From: Actinomycetota bacterium
GTDB taxonomy: Bacteria > Actinomycetota > Aquicultoria > Aquicultorales > Aquicultoraceae
DNA: 39,169 bases
Direction of reading: 5' to 3'
Assembly: GCA_014859275.1 (NCBI GenBank)
Contig: JACUUO010000009.1
Span: 1-39,169 of the forward strand
The notes below the pieces were generated by a model. The model made no database searches. It was not told where the DNA came from and was given only the letters and a program-made list of their open reading frames with translations. A program made the position numbers and the translations under genes. Positions 16,431 through 25,080 of this stretch are shown here, in pieces; position 1 is the first letter of the stretch; every line of letters begins with the position of its first letter.

Positions 16431-17465
16431 TTATCTTGATGAGGTACCGATCAATACTTTTCGAAGGGTGTGTATCTCACTTAGAGCCTGCCCGCTTCCC
16501 ATGGCTACGCAACTTAAAGCATCATCAGTTACGTGAACCGGCATGCCGGTCTCCTGCCTAACCCTTTCATCCAAACCCTTTAGCAGTGACCCGCCGCCTG
16601 TCATCACAATCCCTCTATCCATTATATCGCTTGATAATTCAGGTGGCGTCTTCTCAAGAGTGCTCTTTATCGCTGTGATAATTGCCGATAGAGGCTCTTC
16701 GATTGCCGCCCTTATCTCCTCAGACGAGAGAATTATGTTCTTCGGTAGCCCAGTCAACAGATCACGTCCTCTAACTTCTACATCTTCCTCATCACCTAAC
16801 GGATAGGCGGAGCCAATTTCAATCTTTATCTCCTCAGATGTTCTCTCCCCGATCATAACATTGTATTCTTTCTTAACGTGAGCCATGATCGCCTCATCGA
16901 ACTCGTCTCCGCCAATCCTCATCGATTGGCAGGTAACAATTCCGCCAAGCGATATAACCGCTACCTCTGTCGTCCCACCGCCGATATCTACAACCATATT
17001 CCCCGTCGGCTCCTGTATCGGGAGGCCCGCCCCGATAGCAGCAGCCATCGGCTCTTCTATTAGATATGCCTCTCGGGCGCCAGCTTGAAGCGTCGCCTCA
17101 AAGACAGCCCTCCGCTCTACCTCGGTTACCCCGGACGGAACGCATATAACAACCCTAGGTCTAACCCACCATTTGCGGTTATGTACCTTTAGAATAAAGT
17201 GCCTGAGCATAGCTTCTGTAACGTCAAAATCGGCAATGACACCGTCTTTTAGCGGTCTTATAGCGACTATACTACCTGGAGTGCGACCGATCATTCTTTT
17301 TGCATCAACACCGACAGCCAATATCTTGCCTGAAGGCTTATCATATGCGACAACCGAAGGCTCAACTAAAACGATGCCCCTCCCCTTAACGTGAACGAGA
17401 GTATTGGCCGTACCTAGATCAACAGCCATGTCTCGGCTAAATGGCATCGATAAGAAATCAAACAT
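16431..17465 (-). CDS. mreB: MreB actin-like cell-shape protein
   Basis: The 344-residue protein is full-length MreB. It shows the actin-fold nucleotide motifs [15 protein letters not shown] (phosphate 1), [15 protein letters not shown] (phosphate 2) and [12 protein letters not shown] (adenosine), plus [12 protein letters not shown]. MreB forms membrane-bound filaments that orient RodA/PBP2. It starts 15 bases after radC, an arrangement (radC-mreBCD) common in Firmicutes and some Actinobacteriota. Start ATG is followed by an amphipathic [10 protein letters not shown], consistent with membrane binding. Confidence 0.97.
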   Translation of the reverse strand: MFDFLSMPFSRDMAVDLGTANTLVHVKGRGIVLVEPSVVAYDKPSGKILAVGVDAKRMIGRTPGSIVAIRPLKDGVIADFDVTEAMLRHFILKVHNRKWWVRPRVVICVPSGVTEVERRAVFEATLQAGAREAYLIEEPMAAAIGAGLPIQEPTGNMVVDIGGGTTEVAVISLGGIVTCQSMRIGGDEFDEAIMAHVKKEYNVMIGERTSEEIKIEIGSAYPLGDEEDVEVRGRDLLTGLPKNIILSSEEIRAAIEEPLSAIITAIKSTLEKTPPELSSDIMDRGIVMTGGGSLLKGLDERVRQETGMPVHVTDDALSCVAMGSGQALSEIHTLRKVLIGTSSR

Positions 17466-17480
17466 TAACTCTCCTTTCGG

Positions 17481-18176
17481 CTACATCAAGCTATATTCCT
17501 TCAGGCTAACAAAACGGCCATCCCCAAGGATAATATGATCCAATAATTCGATCCCGAGTACACCACCTGCCTCAGTAAGGCGCTTGGTAACCGCTACATC
17601 CTCTGAGCTTGGCGTCGGATCTCCACTGGGGTGGTTATGCACTACAATTACGGCCGCGCCATTGTGCCTGATTACCATTTTATAAAGCTCCCTCGGATGA
17701 ACTACCGAGGAACTCAGGCTACCGATCGATATATCAACAACCCGTAAAACCTGGTGCTTGATATTTAGTATAAGAGCTCTGAAATGCTCACGATCCAGGT
17801 ACCGCATATCTGGCATGAGAAGCTCCGCAACATCTTCTGGACCATTTATCGTAAAGCGTTCAGACGGCGAAGCTATACTTACTCGCCGCCCAAGCTCAAG
17901 CGCAGCTAGGACTTTGGCCGCCTTTGCTTCCCCTATCCCACTGATATCGCAGAGCTCTTCTACAGTAGATCGACCGATGGAGCCGAGCGTCTGGAAATAG
18001 GCGAGAAGCCTCTCGCCTAGCTGAACTGTAGTTCTATTTTTGGTTCCGGTACCCAACACTATAGCTAGTAATTCTGCGTTTGACAAATTGCCTGCGCCAA
18101 ACTGAATTAGCCTCTCCCTCGGCCTTAGCTCGGCAGGAAGCTGCTTAATGGTTAGATGCGTATCTCTCTCTGCCAA
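17481..18176 (-). CDS. radC: RadC/JAMM-domain DNA repair-family protein
   Basis: The 231-residue protein has an N-terminal helix-hairpin-helix region (ELCDISGIGEAKAAKVLAAL) and a C-terminal JAMM metalloprotease-like domain with HNHPSGDPTPSSED, the zinc-binding motif. RadC's biochemical role is still unsettled despite its name. The start is TTG at 18176, with AGGAGG 5 bases upstream. Weak promoter-like words (TATACT and TATAGA) lie at about 18216-18225, so this could be the head of the cell-shape operon running to rng. Confidence 0.92.
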   Translation of the reverse strand: MAERDTHLTIKQLPAELRPRERLIQFGAGNLSNAELLAIVLGTGTKNRTTVQLGERLLAYFQTLGSIGRSTVEELCDISGIGEAKAAKVLAALELGRRVSIASPSERFTINGPEDVAELLMPDMRYLDREHFRALILNIKHQVLRVVDISIGSLSSSVVHPRELYKMVIRHNGAAVIVVHNHPSGDPTPSSEDVAVTKRLTEAGGVLGIELLDHIILGDGRFVSLKEYSLM

Positions 18177-19176
18177 TGCCCCTCCTGGATCGAAGAGATC
18201 CCGATCTTCATGTTTATTCTATAGTATACATTTGCATATGTCACCAATAGGTTGGTAAAGCATTAACATCGGTGAGTAGGTGAATGGGTGAACTGGTGGC
18301 CGGGTTACCAGGTGACCAGGTGACCGGGGTGTGGGTCTAGAGAGTGGGCACTGTCTTGAGGTGCCAACGTGCCAACGTGCCAATGTCGATGTGAGTAAGA
18401 GATGTGGGTAGAGTTACCAGTTAATGTGGGTACTACTCTATGAACTACTAACTATGAACCACTAACTTTTGCTGTGCCAAGGTGCCATGGAAGACCAGTG
18501 AATGGGTGAATTTATGATGCCCATAAACGGGGATTTTTCTTAAGCAGGTTAAAGGAAAAGAGGATAGGATAAGGAAGCATTTGAGCAAGAAGAATCTTAC
18601 CAGCAATCCTGCCTAAACTTAAATATCAAAAAATAAGCAACCATAAAAGCCAGCCCATGGTGGCTTCTTTATAATACCTGTAATAGTTGCCTAAAAAATA
18701 GGCGACTAAAATATTTTCATAAAAATATTTTGCATAATAATAATATCCCCAGCTTATACCACGTGCGGTAGTCTTAACGCCATGTGCACTGGAAAATTAT
18801 GACTTCTTAGTTGCATACTAAAATGCTATGATAGCACCAGTATCTATTACTGCCTAATCGAATTGTTACTTAATGCTAGTGGATTGTTTTGAAGAGGTTG
18901 AGCTTAACAAACTAGAAGGAAGGGTTGCATATTTAGGTAAATCCACAACATTTAACGATTAGCTCCACGTGCATTTTCCATTTAGATTGCCTTTTCAGAC
19001 AAGAAAAGTCCCTTTTCAGACAAACCCTATTTAAACAGCAAAGCGGTTCTTGTACCGTTATCTTAAGTATTAGTTTTGCCGAACGAGTCCCTTGCGGCAT
19101 ATGAGGCAGCCAATGAGTTATGGACATGTTCGTTTTGCCGGACAAAAAACTTTCTTTTTGTAAAGGAAAGCCAAAA
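18177..19176. other. One-kilobase non-coding stretch with degenerate short repeats
   Basis: I see no convincing gene here. The left part is low complexity: GGTGAC-type words at 18293-18328, three tandem copies of GTGCCAAC at 18361-18384, and a doubled ACTATGAACYACTAAC at 18438-18467. A short hairpin (AGTTGCCTA/TAGGCGACT) lies at 18685-18707. Two copies of CCTTTTCAGACAA lie at 18990-19023. A 29-codon frame at 18873-18962 has no ribosome site. The sequence CGACTAAAATATTTT at 18703-18717 recurs at 23260-23274, just before the first insertion-sequence copy. Confidence 0.5.
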
Positions 19177-19371
19177 ATGAAGGGCAAGCTAGCCTCAGAA
19201 GATCTAGATAAGGTTCTAGGAATACTAATAGAGAAGAATCAAGATTTCGATGATTTAGTTTTTGATCTCTCCAACTTTCTAGAAATGCAAGCCGAGAATA
19301 ACGAAGCTTCGGATTACCACAGACTCTGTACTTTCTTTAAAAAGCATTCATTTTTGATGAACGACAATTAA
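19177..19371 (+). CDS. Small hypothetical protein, 64 aa
   Basis: An ATG at 19177 preceded by AAAGGAAAG (6-base spacing) opens a 64-residue acidic, helical protein (ASEDLDKVLGILIEKNQ, LSNFLEMQAENNEASD). An in-frame ATG at 19120 would add 19 residues but has no ribosome site. I do not recognise a family. It lies alone, convergent with the transposase gene at 19400, in a repeat-rich zone. It could be a small regulatory or mobile-element passenger protein; confidence in it being expressed is moderate. Confidence 0.4.
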   Translation: MKGKLASEDLDKVLGILIEKNQDFDDLVFDLSNFLEMQAENNEASDYHRLCTFFKKHSFLMNDN

Positions 19372-19399
19372 AATTACCGGTAGGAAGAAATTATTGACG

Positions 19400-20191
19400 T
19401 CAGACAGCTTTTGTTATGCTGTAGTGTGAGGCAACCCTTTCTAAAAGAGTATTAAGGGATATCTTACTCTTGTTTTTCTTCTCTTGTTTATCAAGTTCAG
19501 CCAAGATAGCCTCAACAAAGGCCCCGTCTCCTAAGATGCGCTCATCATATGCTTGTAGGTTGCTTTTCTCTTGTCGTGGCAGCACAGCAAGACTTCGTTT
19601 TAGGCCTCCGCCTGAAAGGTCACTTCTTTTGCCCTGCGCTATCCCATCGCGCATAAATTCCGTTAGCCTCCTCCTTGCTTCTGTCCTACTTTTACCAAAG
19701 AAAGATAACGTGCGGTCGGGATCATACCAGGAATATCGTCTCTTCCCCATAAGCGCAGCATAACCGGAGTAGGGCCAAAGAGACAGTGCTTTAACATCGG
19801 AGATGATACCTGCCCTTACCGGATTTAGGTGGATGTATCTAACAAGCTCTAAAAAATACTTGTCCTCTTCAACTACGAAAGACTTATACCGGTTCTGAAA
19901 CAGGTGCCCTGCTCTTTTATGCCTTCTGTTAAAGTACACTGCATACCCAGTTAGAAGCCTTCGCATAAAGGTGGAAAGGGATGTATTTAAGGGCCGAACA
20001 AGCATATGGGCGTGATTTGGCATAAGGGTAAAAGCGTAGATATGGACGCCCTCTCCTCCGGCAAGACAGGAGAGCTGCTTAAGTAGCTGCTGGTAGTCTT
20101 TTTCGTCTTTAAAGATCTCTTTTCTCTCGATGCCCCTGAAGATAACGTGCTGAAGCACTCCTGGGATATCAAGCCGTGGGCCTCTTGGCAT
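19400..20191 (-). CDS. REP-associated tyrosine transposase (RAYT, Y1_Tnp)
   Basis: The 263-residue product opens with MPRGPRLDIPGVLQHVIFRG, as is typical of RAYT proteins. It has the HUH-type motif MPNHAHMLVRP and the catalytic region KYFLELVRYIHLNPVRAG, which carries the nucleophilic Tyr. Such enzymes nick single-stranded hairpin ends. The C-terminal 80 residues are more variable. The ATG overlaps no neighbour; its 5' side carries the likely element end (20240-20311). This is a lone mobile gene, and nothing suggests it serves the adjacent genes. Confidence 0.9.
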   Translation of the reverse strand: MPRGPRLDIPGVLQHVIFRGIERKEIFKDEKDYQQLLKQLSCLAGGEGVHIYAFTLMPNHAHMLVRPLNTSLSTFMRRLLTGYAVYFNRRHKRAGHLFQNRYKSFVVEEDKYFLELVRYIHLNPVRAGIISDVKALSLWPYSGYAALMGKRRYSWYDPDRTLSFFGKSRTEARRRLTEFMRDGIAQGKRSDLSGGGLKRSLAVLPRQEKSNLQAYDERILGDGAFVEAILAELDKQEKKNKSKISLNTLLERVASHYSITKAV

Positions 20192-20239
20192 AAGATAAAA
20201 CTAACGCTTAAGGTTTTATGTGTCAACTGTTTGTGCTTA

Positions 20240-20311
20240 TACACTGCTGTGCAGCAGTGCAGCTCTATCGTATTTTAAGAATTTGGAGAATTTGAGCAAC
20301 GTCCCCTTGTG
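20240..20311. repeat. Likely end of the RAYT element
   Basis: Contains a palindrome, ACTGCTGTGCAGCAGT (20241-20256 region), and, read on the minus strand, AAGGGGACGTTGCTCAAATT (about 20304-20285). AGGGGACGTT-like words are commonly seen beside this transposase family, so I read this as the recognition end. A related word, GGGACGTCAATCTTCCCG, is repeated at 39123-39166. Confidence 0.4.
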
Positions 20312-20324
20312 CGCAAGCGTTTTC

Positions 20325-20756
20325 TTATGCGTGCGCCCGGCATGGGCGCGGATGAGCTGAGAGGTTCACGTCCGGTTCTATGACATATTTCTTGGCGGCG
20401 TAAGGACCGAGCTTCTCAATTCCCACCTGGTAAGCTCTTACTTCATTATCTGTTGCATATTTATTTAAGAGCTGTGCCGTACCTTGGCTTAGTTGGCTGA
20501 CCAATTCATTAAGGTTAGAGCAGTGCTCCACTGATGCCAGAACACTATCTAATATTTCCTCTGATAGTTCCCATGCCTTAACAGCGGTTCTTATATAGAA
20601 CGGAAACTGAAATTCCCAGAGCGTTTTAGTTGGGATAAATCCAGCCAGCATTTTCTTGACTCTAACCTTTTCAGGAAGAGTTTCGATAAAAATCTTTGAA
20701 CCATCATCAAGCTTTACTTGTGCGTACTGCCCTGAAACGTAAGTAATTTGTTGCAT
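20325..20756 (-). CDS. Hypothetical protein with a possibly replaced C terminus
   Basis: From the ATG at 20756 (weak AAGG site upstream) the frame encodes 143 residues. The N-terminal part, MQQITYVSGQYAQVKLDDGS, looks like a small beta-rich domain, followed by helical segments (AWELSEEILDSVLASVEHC). I do not recognise a family. The last 15 or so residues (NLSAHPRPCRAHA) fall on a sequence that, on the other strand, resembles a group II intron element, so the true C terminus may have been lost and replaced. A TTG at 20780 would add 8 residues. Confidence 0.5.
   Translation of the reverse strand: MQQITYVSGQYAQVKLDDGSKIFIETLPEKVRVKKMLAGFIPTKTLWEFQFPFYIRTAVKAWELSEEILDSVLASVEHCSNLNELVSQLSQGTAQLLNKYATDNEVRAYQVGIEKLGPYAAKKYVIEPDVNLSAHPRPCRAHA
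20335..20385 (+). other. Possible group II intron remnant
   Basis: Plus-strand GGATGAGCTGAGAGG followed by TTCACGTCCGGTTCT resembles the conserved hairpin found next to the reverse-transcriptase ORF of bacterial group II introns: GGAT pairs with GTCC, GAGC with GTTC. No reverse transcriptase, domain V or intron ends were found, so at most this is a scrap. Confidence 0.35.
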
Positions 20757-20969
20757 AATTGCAGCCTTATAAACGATCAATAGATTACCACACGTAAACT
20801 ATTATATAATACCACTAGCTTTATTACCGTATGCAGCTTTTTATTGCTGGCCCGGGCGCTGTGGTTCCGTATGCCCGGAAAAATAAAAATGGGCTAGTTA
20901 ACACTTTCCTCTAAAGACTCGTCCTATCACCCAAACCAGAAAAGTCTCACCGTTGCCATTTTAACTCTC

Positions 20970-21020
20970 AAAGCGTCCCATCATCCCTATTACTATATGG
21001 GTGGGATGATGGGACGCTTT
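20970..21020. terminator. Perfect 18-bp inverted repeat, bidirectional terminator or REP-like
   Basis: AAAGCGTCCCATCATCCC (20970-20987) pairs perfectly with 21003-21020 around a 15-base loop. It lies between the converging 3' and 5' sides of minus-strand genes, 33 bases after the DUF4352 stop. Only TTT follows on either strand, so a hairpin-type mRNA end is likely but not certain. The remainder of 20757-21053 shows no gene. Confidence 0.55.
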
Positions 21021-21053
21021 AATGGGCTATTTACTCCTTGTATATCGGAACTA

Positions 21054-21590
21054 CTAGTCAAAGCCGTTAAGCCTTACAAAGCCAGCCTCGCCCCTGCGCT
21101 CAATCCTAAGCCTTAAATCTCTTGAGTTTTGGGCAACCTCAAAGCCGATAAAGCCTTGAACGGGAATATTGGGGTGGACTTCGGTGGGCAGACTATCTCG
21201 ATCGGTTGAAGTTATGGCATCTATTGCTGTGCTACTTATGCGGTAGATTCTATCTCTATCATCAACCAGAGCTATTTCATCAGAGCTTAGAAAAGAACTT
21301 TCTCTGGCTATAAGCTCGACGCTTAGCTCAACAAAGACAAAGCGCCCCTCAGTTTCAAACCTCTCCTCGAAGAATTCTTCGACCACAATAGGAGAAGTCT
21401 CTGTTTCAACTTGTGTAACTTGCCATCTAACGCCACCAACGTTGAAGGGCTCGTTTACGTTAAATGTTCCCACCATCTCAGGCTCAGGAGGCGCTACCTC
21501 ACGAGGCATGAAGAAAAAGGTTGCGATGGCTATAAGGGCGACAGCAATGATTGCGGCTATAACTGTTAGAATGATTTTTCTTCTTGCCAT
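21054..21590 (-). CDS. Membrane-anchored DUF4352-like protein
   Basis: From ATG 21590 the protein is 178 residues long. An N-terminal signal anchor (IILTVIAAIIAVALIAIATF) follows a MARRK start, then a Pro/Glu linker. The extracellular part resembles DUF4352 immunoglobulin-like domains: GRFVFVELSVEL, IALVDDRDRIYRIS, then the NIPVQGFIGFEV motif typical of the domain's last strands. Such proteins are surface-exposed and of unknown function. An upstream in-frame start at 21644 would add 18 basic residues and is less likely. It is preceded by the beta-helix gene, in the same direction. Confidence 0.7.
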   Translation of the reverse strand: MARRKIILTVIAAIIAVALIAIATFFFMPREVAPPEPEMVGTFNVNEPFNVGGVRWQVTQVETETSPIVVEEFFEERFETEGRFVFVELSVELIARESSFLSSDEIALVDDRDRIYRISSTAIDAITSTDRDSLPTEVHPNIPVQGFIGFEVAQNSRDLRLRIERRGEAGFVRLNGFD

Positions 21591-21665
21591 AACTTGCCTA
21601 TGCCTCCCGCGCCCCCGCATATTTAAATTTCGAAATTGCGGCACTAAACTGGTGTTGCGGTGAAT

Positions 21666-21687
21666 AAGGCGGACTAATGCCCGCCTT
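21666..21687 (-). terminator. Weak terminator after the beta-helix gene
   Basis: On the minus strand AAGGCGG pairs with CCGCCTT around an 8-base loop, followed by ATTC, 45 bases beyond the stop of the beta-helix gene. Confidence 0.4.
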
Positions 21688-21731
21688 TATATTGCACTAC
21701 ACTTATATTTCGGCGCTGATGTGTGGGTTGG

Positions 21732-23063
21732 CTACGGCATAAACTCACATGCGCCCATATCAACTATAGCTTGGCCATCACCATTGCCATCGACAATTCT
21801 TGGATTGCCGTAAAAATCAGTTGTTATGCCACCTGCTATCACTTGCCCAACATGGTCAACTAGAGGGGTTTGTACTACAGCGTTGTTGCCGTTGTCAAAC
21901 ACGGGTGAACCTGGTCTAGGACAATAGTTGTTATCAAGTCTTGGATTTACTGAAATATTGCCCTCTCCGGCATCGCCGCTTTCTATGTTCGAATAAGTAG
22001 CCTGAACACCTACTAAATCAGCGCCGTTTCTCCATAGGATGCAGTTTACAATATCTACCGTCAGTGGTCTGGGATACCAATTTGGATACGTCGGTTGAAG
22101 TCTTGCTATGCCCCCGCTGTTGCCAATAAGTGTATTGTTGATGATACTTGCTTCAAGTGCGCTATCCTCAAACAAACTTACTCCAGGACCTGAGTTATTG
22201 AGGATGAGATTATTTATAACGTATGCTTTAGATACGTTGGACTCCGCTATTATGTCTCGAAGTGAAATTCCACCTTTACCGTTAGCCCAGATGCGGTTTC
22301 CTATAACGACAAAAGTGGTCTCATAATCAGATGCTGTGAGGTTTAGGCCGTAGTCGGCGTTATGGTGTATGTTGTTATTTCGAATAGGGATGGTATAGGC
22401 ATCATCTACCGTGACACCGCTTCGTTGCGTGCGAATCCCAATTCTAGATCGATAGATTTCATTGCCAACTATTTCTACATCGCTATCAGTGCTGCAAAAG
22501 ATTCCAAAGCCGTGGTGGATTTTGTTGTTAGTGATAAAGGTTGTGTTACCAGCTCCGCTTATGGATACGCTTATCCCGCCTCTTATATCATTGCCGCGGA
22601 TGTTTGCTTGCGTAAGAAATACATCGATATTGCCCCTTATATTATTGCGGGCAATCTCGACAGGCTCACGTGGGTATTGTTCGGGCGGATACTCCAATAA
22701 AACATCCCCAATAATACTGAAGTTCTTTACAGAGAGGTTTCCGACTCCAGGACCCTCTATATTGCCCCATATCCGAGTATTCTTCACATTCTCACCCTGC
22801 AGCGATACCCCATGGACCAAACTAACTTCCTCTCGGTAGGTACCTTTGTAAACAAATACCGTATCACCAAATGAGGCTACATCAAGTGCTCCTCCTATCG
22901 TGGTGTACGGATGCTGTTGTGTTCCATCTTCAACGCCTTTTCTGTTTGAGTCATCGACGTAGATGGTAGTTGCTGCACTGGCTACCGCTGTGATAGAAAA
23001 AACAAAGGCAATTGAAAGCAGCACAAATAAAACAATGCGAGATAAAAATGTTCTTCTTCTCAA
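21732..23063 (-). CDS. Secreted right-handed parallel beta-helix protein
   Basis: The 443-residue protein has a clear Sec signal peptide (MRRRTFLSRIV, then VLLSIAFVFSITAVASA). It is followed by YVDDSNRKGVEDGTQQHPYT and GGALDVASFGDTVFVYKGTY, the start of DUF1565/NosD-like beta-helix proteins. Repeating coils such as NNKIHHGF, GNEIYRSRIGI, RNNNIHHNADYG and NNLILNNSGPG follow. The C terminus, GNPRIVDGNGDGQAIVDMGACEF, is the closing segment seen in many surface parallel beta-helix proteins. Start TTG 23063 follows AAGGAGGGG. A surface carbohydrate-binding or degrading role is possible, but no catalytic residues can be named. Confidence 0.82.
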   Translation of the reverse strand: MRRRTFLSRIVLFVLLSIAFVFSITAVASAATTIYVDDSNRKGVEDGTQQHPYTTIGGALDVASFGDTVFVYKGTYREEVSLVHGVSLQGENVKNTRIWGNIEGPGVGNLSVKNFSIIGDVLLEYPPEQYPREPVEIARNNIRGNIDVFLTQANIRGNDIRGGISVSISGAGNTTFITNNKIHHGFGIFCSTDSDVEIVGNEIYRSRIGIRTQRSGVTVDDAYTIPIRNNNIHHNADYGLNLTASDYETTFVVIGNRIWANGKGGISLRDIIAESNVSKAYVINNLILNNSGPGVSLFEDSALEASIINNTLIGNSGGIARLQPTYPNWYPRPLTVDIVNCILWRNGADLVGVQATYSNIESGDAGEGNISVNPRLDNNYCPRPGSPVFDNGNNAVVQTPLVDHVGQVIAGGITTDFYGNPRIVDGNGDGQAIVDMGACEFMP

Positions 23064-23212
23064 GCCAACCCCTCCTTAAAATAAGCAAACATTTAAAGTG
23101 CATATTTTTATACCACTTGAGAAGTGTCATAAACCATATTTTTTTCTTATCGGAAGGATTGCTTAACTAGCCTATAGAACATTTATGTAAAAGCACGAGA
23201 AGGAGAAAGCCT

Positions 23213-23266
23213 ATGGATGATAAGCCTAGTTACTTGCGCATGCCGATTACCACGCCGGCCGACTAA
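23213..23266 (+). CDS. Short ORF (17 codons) with strong ribosome site
   Basis: ATG at 23213 follows AGAAGGAGAAAGCCT and encodes MDDKPSYLRMPITTPAD before TAA. It ends 15 bases before the left end of the insertion-sequence copy at 23281. It may be a leader peptide or the start of a gene cut by the insertion. The rest of 23064-23280 shows no gene. Confidence 0.25.
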   Translation: MDDKPSYLRMPITTPAD

Positions 23267-23280
23267 AATATTTTTCTACC

Positions 23281-23705
23281 GTCGCATAAATATTGGTCTT
23301 TGACAGTTGCATAAAGAAATGCCACCTACTTTCTGGTAGGATGGTGTTCGCTACAAACAACCCTATAGAAAGAGGTGGCAAACATATCTTACCAGATAGC
23401 AGTTCAGATTGTGACAATCTTGCGAGAGCTTGTCTTAGAACTAGAGGCTTAAGAAGCGAGGCAGACCTCGCACTCCCAGAAGGGGTAGACCCAAAAGATA
23501 CAATGATTCTGATATCTTGGTCATGCTAACACTTGCATCAATTATGGGATTATCTTTAAGGGGACTTTACCACAGGCTTAAAAATAGCAGGCTGTGGGCG
23601 CGTCTTTTCAATCTAAAGCCAGGAAATGTCCCTCACTTGGCAACGCTTGCAAGAAGAAAGAATGACTCAGACGTAAAAAGACTGAGGGATCGCCTGTATA
23701 AAAAG
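23281..23705 (+). mobile_element. Truncated insertion sequence, copy 1 (5' half)
   Basis: The left end begins GTCGCATAAAT, the same 11 bases that, inverted, end copy 2 (36196-36206). The first part, to about 23511, is close to 35331-35557 in copy 2. It then continues with the N-terminal part of a DDE transposase: KKRGRPRTPRRGRPKRYN, LTLASIMGLSLRGLYHRL and RLWARLFNLKPGNVPHL. The transposase frame ends without its catalytic domain: from about 23705 the sequence passes into an unrelated pseudogene. A short upstream frame (VANISYQIAVQIVTILRELV, from the GTG near 23374) ends at TAA where the main frame opens, one base out of phase, in both copies. Confidence 0.75.
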
Positions 23706-24189
23706 AAGGTGGTTGGTGTTGGAGAACATATGACAGTCCTCGATTGCGCTGGTTTGTGTGGGGCGAGGATAATGGCCAATTCTTTTACGCAGAATCGCCT
23801 AATCCTATTCCGGGAACTCCTGCAGCAGGGGGTTATTATGGTTTAAAGCTCGTAACACAGGTTGTGACGAGTGGACCTACTATGTTAAAAGTGGTGGTAC
23901 CGATTGGCCAAAGTATACTCGTAAATTCAGGTATCTGACTAGAGGACGACCTGCAGTTGGCACGGAGCGAGAGTTTTATTCTATTTTGCCCTGGGTTAAG
24001 GATAATCCGAATAATGCCCATTAGAGCAGTTGCCAAAAGTTAATTGGCTCGACTTGGTATCTTTGGGCTAACCCGTTTGAAAATCCGGCACCCGGCGCTT
24101 CAGGTCATGATCCAGAGTGGACCGGCTGGATCAAGAAGCCATATGACCTCTATTCGGTCATCAACGGTTTTGGCTCCGCTTCTACTTCT
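23706..24189 (+). pseudogene. Remnant of an aromatic-rich, probably secreted protein
   Basis: Just after the truncated insertion sequence, one frame reads GWCWRTYDSPRLRWFVWGED and NPIPGTPAAGGYYG. At about 23846 it shifts by one base to ARNTGCDEWTYYVKSGG and LPWVKDNPNNAH, meets TAG, then continues in the same frame with LIGSTWYLWANPFENP, DPEWTGWIKKPYDL and a final TAA. One frameshift and one nonsense codon, and no start codon, so this is a decayed gene whose 5' end was removed. Composition (many Trp/Tyr) recalls the secreted protein at 34516, but I cannot show homology by eye. Confidence 0.55.
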
Positions 24190-24235
24190 AAATAACAATA
24201 TCGGAAACCAAAGTATAGCAAGGAGGATTGATCTT

Positions 24236-24874
24236 ATGATTATTAAGGCTAATCGATTAGTGATTATAGGTAGCTCAACGCTCCTGATTGCACTCTTGAT
24301 AGCCGTGCTTGCAACATAAAGCAGCAAGCAGGTTTCTAAGAACCAATCACCTAACAATATATCGACAGGCACATCATCAGCCATACCAAGCAAGTTTCGT
24401 GGCGTTGAACATTGGGGAGAAAAAGTTCCTTCGTTGGATCAAGCAAGGGGTAGGACGGGCTTCAAACTCATGCTGCCAAGCATAACAAAAGGTAGACAGC
24501 TAGAGGGAATATATGTACAGGAGTTTAAAGCCCCAGCTGAGCCGCCCGGCGCAGCTGAAGCTGAGCCGCCCGGCGCCACAGTGGTCTATGAAAATGGTCT
24601 TAGGCTTAAAGCCTTTCCAACCGAGTTTTCTAAGGAGCAATCAGCAGAAAATGCTCAGCAGCTTATTGACCAATCAGGTGGTAAGTACTCTAATATTACC
24701 GTGCACGGGTTGCCCGGCTACGGTGTGGGTCCAAATATTGTAAAAGTAGGGGATCAAGAGGTTCAGAATCCTGGTACTGTTTCTTGGTGGGAGGATGGTG
24801 TTATTTATTCAGTTATAGGTGAAGGAATCGAATTGGAAGAGTTACTTGAGATAGCCGAGTCAGTTAAGCAATAA
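24236..24874 (+). pseudogene. DUF4367-like anchored protein with in-frame TAA
   Basis: ATG at 24236 follows AAGGAGGATTGATCTT, an excellent ribosome site, and opens with a signal anchor (LVIIGSSTLLIALLIAVLAT). Then comes TAA at 24317-24319. The same frame continues for 184 more residues to 24874: FRGVEHWGEKVPSLDQA, a duplicated AEPPGA segment (17-base direct repeat, about 24538-24577), and a C-terminal DUF4367-type domain (GLPGYGVGPNIV, SWWEDGVIYSVIGEG, ELLEIAESVK). The nonsense codon separates anchor from domain; a restart at TTG 24434 would give a cytoplasmic 146-residue piece. I read it as a recent pseudogene or sequencing error. Confidence 0.65.
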
Positions 24875-24887
24875 AAGTACAACCTCT

Positions 24888-24922
24888 AAAAAAGGAATCG
24901 GGGTTAGCCCGATTTCCTTTTT
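24888..24922 (+). terminator. Intrinsic terminator after the DUF4367 gene
   Basis: AATCGGG pairs with CCCGATT around GTTAG, flanked by A-rich bases upstream and TTCCTTTTT downstream. Confidence 0.75.
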
Positions 24923-24992
24923 AGGCTAAAACTAATTAAGACTTGACAAAACTTCAAACAACCGCTTAAAACTCAATATAACTAGGAATATC

Positions 24993-25018
24993 AAAAGAGC
25001 CGAAAAGGCTCTTTTTTG
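24993..25018 (+). terminator. Second intrinsic terminator
   Basis: AAAAGAGCC pairs with GGCTCTTTT around GAAAA, ending in a T-run. It works in principle on both strands. Confidence 0.75.
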
Positions 25019-25080
25019 TTGCCGTCTAAAAGGGGCGGCTTATTTATTTACAGAGGAATAGCTATGGTGGTGTGATTGTT

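Noticed and set aside
18873-18962. 29-codon ORF MLVDCFEEVELNKLEGRVAY...
   Set aside because: No ribosome site and no homologue recognised; too short to support.
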